Assembly: GCA_023418355.1 (NCBI GenBank)
Contig: JAEZZU010000019.1
Location: 1-8,035 of the forward strand
Reading direction: 5' to 3'
Source: Pseudomonadota bacterium
GTDB taxonomy: Bacteria; Pseudomonadota; Gammaproteobacteria; Burkholderiales; Burkholderiaceae_C
DNA length: 8,035 nt
Shown here piece by piece: positions 4,900-8,035 of the stretch. The position numbers and the translations under genes are program-made. Position 1 is the first letter of the stretch, and every line of letters begins with the position of its first letter. The notes below the pieces were generated by a model. That model was not told where the DNA came from. It saw only the letters and a list, made by a program, of their open reading frames with translations, and ran no database searches.

Positions 4900-7167
4900 A
4901 TGATGGAAAGAAATGATCTGGAAGGTATTCACGATTACACAGCCCCTGCCGGTGGCTGGGGTGCACTCAGGGCCACGGCCCTGGCCATTGCTGAAGAAAT
5001 GCAGGTCTGTCAGGCCGCCGAAACACTGCTGCACGCCAACAAGCCCGGCGGATTCGACTGTCCGGGCTGCGCCTGGCCAGACAAAGCACACACTTCCACC
5101 TTTCAGTTCTGTGAAAACGGAGCCAAAGCCGTCACCTGGGAAGCCACCAAAAAACGTGCCACCCCAGATTTTTTTGCAAAGCACACCGTCCAGGAGCTGC
5201 TGCAATGGAGCGACCATGATCTGGAGGACACCGGGCGTCTGACCCACCCCATGGCCTACGATCCTGGCAGCGACACCTACCAGCCCATCAGCTGGGACGC
5301 AGCTTTTGCCCGTATTGCACAGGTGTTGCAGGCGCAGCAAGACCCCAGCAGCGTGGAGTTCTACACCTCTGGCCGTGCCTCCAATGAAGCTGCGTTCCTG
5401 TTCAACATCTTTGCACGCGAGTACGGCAGCAACAATTTTCCCGATTGCTCCAACATGTGCCACGAACCGACCAGCGTGGGACTGCCCAAGACCATTGGAC
5501 AGGGCAAAGGGTCTGTATCCCTCGACGACTTTGACCACTGCGATCTCATCCTCAGCTTCGGACACAACCCGGGCACCAACCATCCTCGCATGATGAGCAA
5601 CCTGCACGACTGCGCAAAGCGTGGCGTGCCCATTCTGGTCTTCAACCCCTTGCGCGAACGCTCGCTGGAACGCTTCACCAACCCGCAAAGCCCTGTGGAA
5701 ATGGCAACAGGAGGCTCCAGCCGTATTGCATCCGCCTACTACCAGGTCAAGGTCGGCGGTGATGCAGCAGCACTCAAGGGCATCATGAAAGCCCTGCTGG
5801 AGCTTGATGCCCAGCAGCTTGGCGTGATCGACCATGACTTTATCGCCCAGCACACCTCTGGCTTCGAAGCCTTCAGCGCCGATCTGCAAGCCAGCAGCTG
5901 GGCCAGCATCGAAGCTGCCAGCGGCTTGCCCCGTACAGCCATGCAGGACGTTGCCAGGGTCTATGCCTCCTCCCATGCCGTCATTGCCACCTACGGCATG
6001 GGCATTACCCAGCACATCACAGGCACCCACAACGTGCAGCAAGTCACCGCGCTGCTGCTCATGCGCGGCAATATGGGCAAGCCCGGGGCTGGCATCTGCC
6101 CCTTGCGCGGCCATTCCAACGTGCAGGGCAATCGCACCGTGGGCATTACCGAGCTGCTCAATCCCGCGCTCTTTGACCAGATTGAACAGACTTTCGGGTT
6201 CCGCCCACCCAACAAGGCTGGACACAATGCCGTCCACGCGCTGCAAGCCATGAGTGAAGGCAGCAGCCGGGTACTCATCAGCCTGGGGGGCAACTTTGCA
6301 GCAGCCATGCCAGACCAGGCACGCTGCCAGCAGGCCATGCACCAGCTCGATCTGGCGGTACATCTGAGCACCAAACTGAATCGCTCACACCTGCTGATTG
6401 GCAAGGCCTCCATCATCCTGCCTGTGCTGGGGCGTACCGAACGCGACATGCAGGCCAGCGGCCCGCAGGCGGTGACGGTGGAAGACTCCATGTCCATGGT
6501 GCATGCATCTCGCGGTACGCTGCCGCCTGCTTCACCAGACCTCAGGTCTGAGCCAGCCATCATCGCCGGCATCGCCCAGGCCACGTTGCCACACAGCTGT
6601 GTGCAGTGGAGCTATCTGGTGGAAGACTATGACCGCATCCGCGACCTGATCGAGCAGGTGTATCCAGACTTCAAGGACTACAACGCCCGCATTCGCCACC
6701 CCGGCGGTTTCCGCCTGCCGCTGCCTGCCACGGAGCGCATCTGGAAAACCGCCTCGGGCAAGGCAGAGTTCCTGCTCTTTCCCGGCCTTCATGAAGACCC
6801 CGAGTTTTCCAATGTACTGCGCCTGACCACCGTGCGCAGCCACGACCAGTACAACACCACCATTTACGGATATGACGACCGATACCGTGGTGTATTCGGG
6901 CGGCGCGATGTGCTGCTGATGCACGCACAGGACATGGCCGAGCGCGGTATCGCAGAAGGTGCCAAGCTCGTCGTGCAGACTGCCTTGCCTGGCCACACCC
7001 ACAGACGTCTGGTGCTGACCGCCGTCCCCCATGACATCTCCAGAGGCAGTGTGGCGGCGTACTTCCCCGAGGCCAATGACTTGTGCCCCATGGAATACCA
7101 CGACCCTGACAGCGACATTCCCTGCTACAAGTCCGTGCCCGTCACTCTGGAGCCATTGGCTGACTAG
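4900..7167 (+). CDS. FdhF/YdeP-family molybdopterin oxidoreductase (formate dehydrogenase alpha-like)
   Basis: A 755-aa bis-MGD-type oxidoreductase of the clade containing E. coli YdeP and Ralstonia CbbBc; its natural substrate is not settled. By comparison with E. coli FdhH, C187-H188 (in NMCHEP) matches the Sec140-His141 metal-ligand pair, and R403 (in LRGHSNVQG) matches the active-site Arg333. Cofactor-binding stretches are SFGHNPGTNHPRMM and MRGNMGKPGAG. The C-terminal molybdopterin dinucleotide-binding domain covers about residues 650-750 (RSHDQYNTTIYGYDDRYRGV). The N-terminal cluster motif is CPGCAWPD (C54, C57) with C71 in FCENG, not the four-Cys motif of FdhH. No Tat signal is seen, so it is probably cytoplasmic. 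ATGs occur at 4900 and 4903; AGGG at 4891-4894 serves either, with slightly better spacing to 4903. No electron-transfer subunit or fdhD is adjacent in the window. Family is secure; reaction is unknown. Confidence 0.93.
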   Translation: MMERNDLEGIHDYTAPAGGWGALRATALAIAEEMQVCQAAETLLHANKPGGFDCPGCAWPDKAHTSTFQFCENGAKAVTWEATKKRATPDFFAKHTVQELLQWSDHDLEDTGRLTHPMAYDPGSDTYQPISWDAAFARIAQVLQAQQDPSSVEFYTSGRASNEAAFLFNIFAREYGSNNFPDCSNMCHEPTSVGLPKTIGQGKGSVSLDDFDHCDLILSFGHNPGTNHPRMMSNLHDCAKRGVPILVFNPLRERSLERFTNPQSPVEMATGGSSRIASAYYQVKVGGDAAALKGIMKALLELDAQQLGVIDHDFIAQHTSGFEAFSADLQASSWASIEAASGLPRTAMQDVARVYASSHAVIATYGMGITQHITGTHNVQQVTALLLMRGNMGKPGAGICPLRGHSNVQGNRTVGITELLNPALFDQIEQTFGFRPPNKAGHNAVHALQAMSEGSSRVLISLGGNFAAAMPDQARCQQAMHQLDLAVHLSTKLNRSHLLIGKASIILPVLGRTERDMQASGPQAVTVEDSMSMVHASRGTLPPASPDLRSEPAIIAGIAQATLPHSCVQWSYLVEDYDRIRDLIEQVYPDFKDYNARIRHPGGFRLPLPATERIWKTASGKAEFLLFPGLHEDPEFSNVLRLTTVRSHDQYNTTIYGYDDRYRGVFGRRDVLLMHAQDMAERGIAEGAKLVVQTALPGHTHRRLVLTAVPHDISRGSVAAYFPEANDLCPMEYHDPDSDIPCYKSVPVTLEPLAD

Positions 7168-7186
7168 CCACGGCTGACACAGGCAC

Positions 7187-7202
7187 GCCAAGGCACCTTG
7201 GC
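7187..7202. repeat. Inverted repeat between the convergent genes
   Basis: GCCAAGG/CCTTGGC (7187-7193 with 7196-7202) forms a near-perfect palindrome. It would fold as a 6-bp stem with a 4-nt loop. It lies 19 nt after the oxidoreductase stop, with no T-tract beyond it. Confidence 0.5.
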
Positions 7203-7217
7203 ATTGATATCCCCCAG

Positions 7218-7247
7218 AAGGCCATGCGCTACCCAGTGCATGGCCTT
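7218..7247. terminator. Probable bidirectional terminator hairpin between convergent genes
   Basis: A perfect 10-bp stem, AAGGCCATGC/GCATGGCCTT (7218-7227 with 7238-7247), has a 10-nt loop that can add two more pairs. It sits between the stops of the + strand oxidoreductase and the - strand DUF3014 gene. It lacks a T-tract on either strand, so it may protect 3' ends or work with a factor instead of being a classic intrinsic terminator. Confidence 0.55.
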
Positions 7248-7253
7248 GCTCAT

Positions 7254-8035
7254 TCACACCGATTTGCCAGCAATCTGCGCGCGGAAATCCTGCAGATAGG
7301 CCTTGATGCGCTGGCGATGTTCCGCGCCCAGACGCAGCAGGATCTTTTGACCCGCAGACAGTGACTGCAACTGCGGATCGGCATATTCATAACGCAGCCA
7401 TGGCTGCTGCGGGGTGATCTGGCCCTGCACCTGCACCAGGTCCACAGCCATCGGTCCCGCAGGCTCTGGCGTGAGCAGCAAATGGTCCATCACTTCCACC
7501 AGTCGGTCATTGAAATATTTACCGGGATAGCCCAGCTCCTCGTATGTGGTCTGCAGCACGGGGTAGGCTTGCCGGTACCAGGCTGCTGCCTGTGCAGGGG
7601 CAATGCCCGTCACAAAATCCACCACGGCGTCATAACGTGCGCTATTGGCGGGCGCGATCTGCAGGCCCTGAGCACCCTCCTCCAGCACCATCTTGCCGCC
7701 AACAGGCGACAGCGGCCACAGGCGCGGTGCAGCATGGCTGCGCGGCAGATTGTCAATGGTGGCTACCACATGGTGCGCCAGCCCTGGCAGCACCAGGAAC
7801 TTCAGCGCAGGCTTGCCCAGCCATTCGACAGCCCAGCGGTCCAGTGAAGCCGCATCAGCCACGGGCTGAACATCTCCAGCCTGCTCCGGCAAGGGGTGCA
7901 GAGGCCCGGGCTCCGTTTGCGGTGTCAGCTCCCGCAGGGGTGCTGCTGGCACAGCCTGTTCAGGCGCAACCGTCTCGGGCTCTGGTGGAGTAGCAGGGAT
8001 GGCAGGCGGCGTCGGTACAGGCACAGTCTCTTGCG
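7254..8035 (-). CDS. DUF3014 domain-containing protein (5' end outside window)
   Basis: A protein of unknown function, recognised by DUF3014 hallmarks. These are VVATIDNLPR, YDAVVDFV near the middle, the AYP...YEELGYPGKYFNDRLVEVMDHLLLTPEP block, YEYADPQLQSLSAGQKILLRLG, and a final charged helix ending in FRAQIAGKSV. The DUF3014 part spans about 7895 down to 7260. Before it lies a proline-rich linker (16 Pro in about 46 residues, roughly 8020-7885) with Glu, Thr and Ala. The frame is open to the right edge (further codons read Q-E-T), so the GTG at 8022-8024 is probably internal. Family members usually carry an N-terminal membrane segment before such a linker; here it would lie outside the window. 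This would place the domain outside the cytoplasm, which is inference. The stop (7254-7256) converges on the oxidoreductase. No function is assigned. Confidence 0.86.
   Translation of the reverse strand, partial: QETVPVPTPPAIPATPPEPETVAPEQAVPAAPLRELTPQTEPGPLHPLPEQAGDVQPVADAASLDRWAVEWLGKPALKFLVLPGLAHHVVATIDNLPRSHAAPRLWPLSPVGGKMVLEEGAQGLQIAPANSARYDAVVDFVTGIAPAQAAAWYRQAYPVLQTTYEELGYPGKYFNDRLVEVMDHLLLTPEPAGPMAVDLVQVQGQITPQQPWLRYEYADPQLQSLSAGQKILLRLGAEHRQRIKAYLQDFRAQIAGKSV

Noticed and set aside
4867..6363. Long open frame (498 codons) on the - strand opposite the oxidoreductase
   Set aside because: It mirrors the codon structure of a clearly identified + strand gene, and its translation is rich in Gly, Val, Ala and His with no recognisable domain. 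It is a typical antisense shadow in GC-rich DNA.
4900..7167. Calling the oxidoreductase a true formate dehydrogenase
   Set aside because: The catalytic Cys, His and Arg are kept, but the iron-sulfur motif and relay Lys differ from FdhH and no partner subunits are nearby, so only the family name is justified.
8022..8024. GTG as the start of the DUF3014 gene
   Set aside because: The frame continues in the same proline-rich style to the window edge, and the usual N-terminal membrane segment has not been reached, so the true start is probably outside.

Overview
The window looks like ordinary chromosomal DNA from a GC-rich betaproteobacterium. The ftsH-folP-glmM gene order, the style of the proteins and a DUF3014 protein fit Burkholderiales, most likely a Comamonas-like member of the Comamonadaceae. 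That placement rests on recalled family resemblance, not on a search. I see no insertion sequence, phage gene, CRISPR array, tRNA or rRNA, and no region with clearly foreign base composition.

Layout. Positions 1-1067 hold the C-terminal part of the membrane protease FtsH, closed by a strong intrinsic terminator. folP (dihydropteroate synthase, folate pathway) and glmM (phosphoglucosamine mutase, cell-wall precursor pathway) follow as a tight pair with a 2-nt gap. A 290-bp spacer, rich in inverted repeats and carrying a good terminator, leads to rnk, which encodes a small Gre-like regulator that binds RNA polymerase. After a further spacer come a GbsR/MarR-family regulator with its own terminator and then a large FdhF/YdeP-type molybdopterin oxidoreductase. 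All of these are on the + strand. The last gene, on the - strand and cut by the window end, encodes a DUF3014 protein with a proline-rich linker; it converges on the oxidoreductase across a hairpin-bearing spacer.

How the genes relate. The first half is conserved housekeeping. The more interesting part is 4029-7167, where a GbsR-type regulator sits directly upstream of a molybdoenzyme of unsettled physiological role. The enzyme's proposed promoter is overlapped by a perfect 7-bp inverted repeat that looks like a repressor operator. The regulator's own upstream region has a different perfect palindrome, and its start codon lies so close to a possible -10 box that a leaderless transcript is plausible. 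I found no clearly new multi-gene system. The best lead is this possible regulator-oxidoreductase module.
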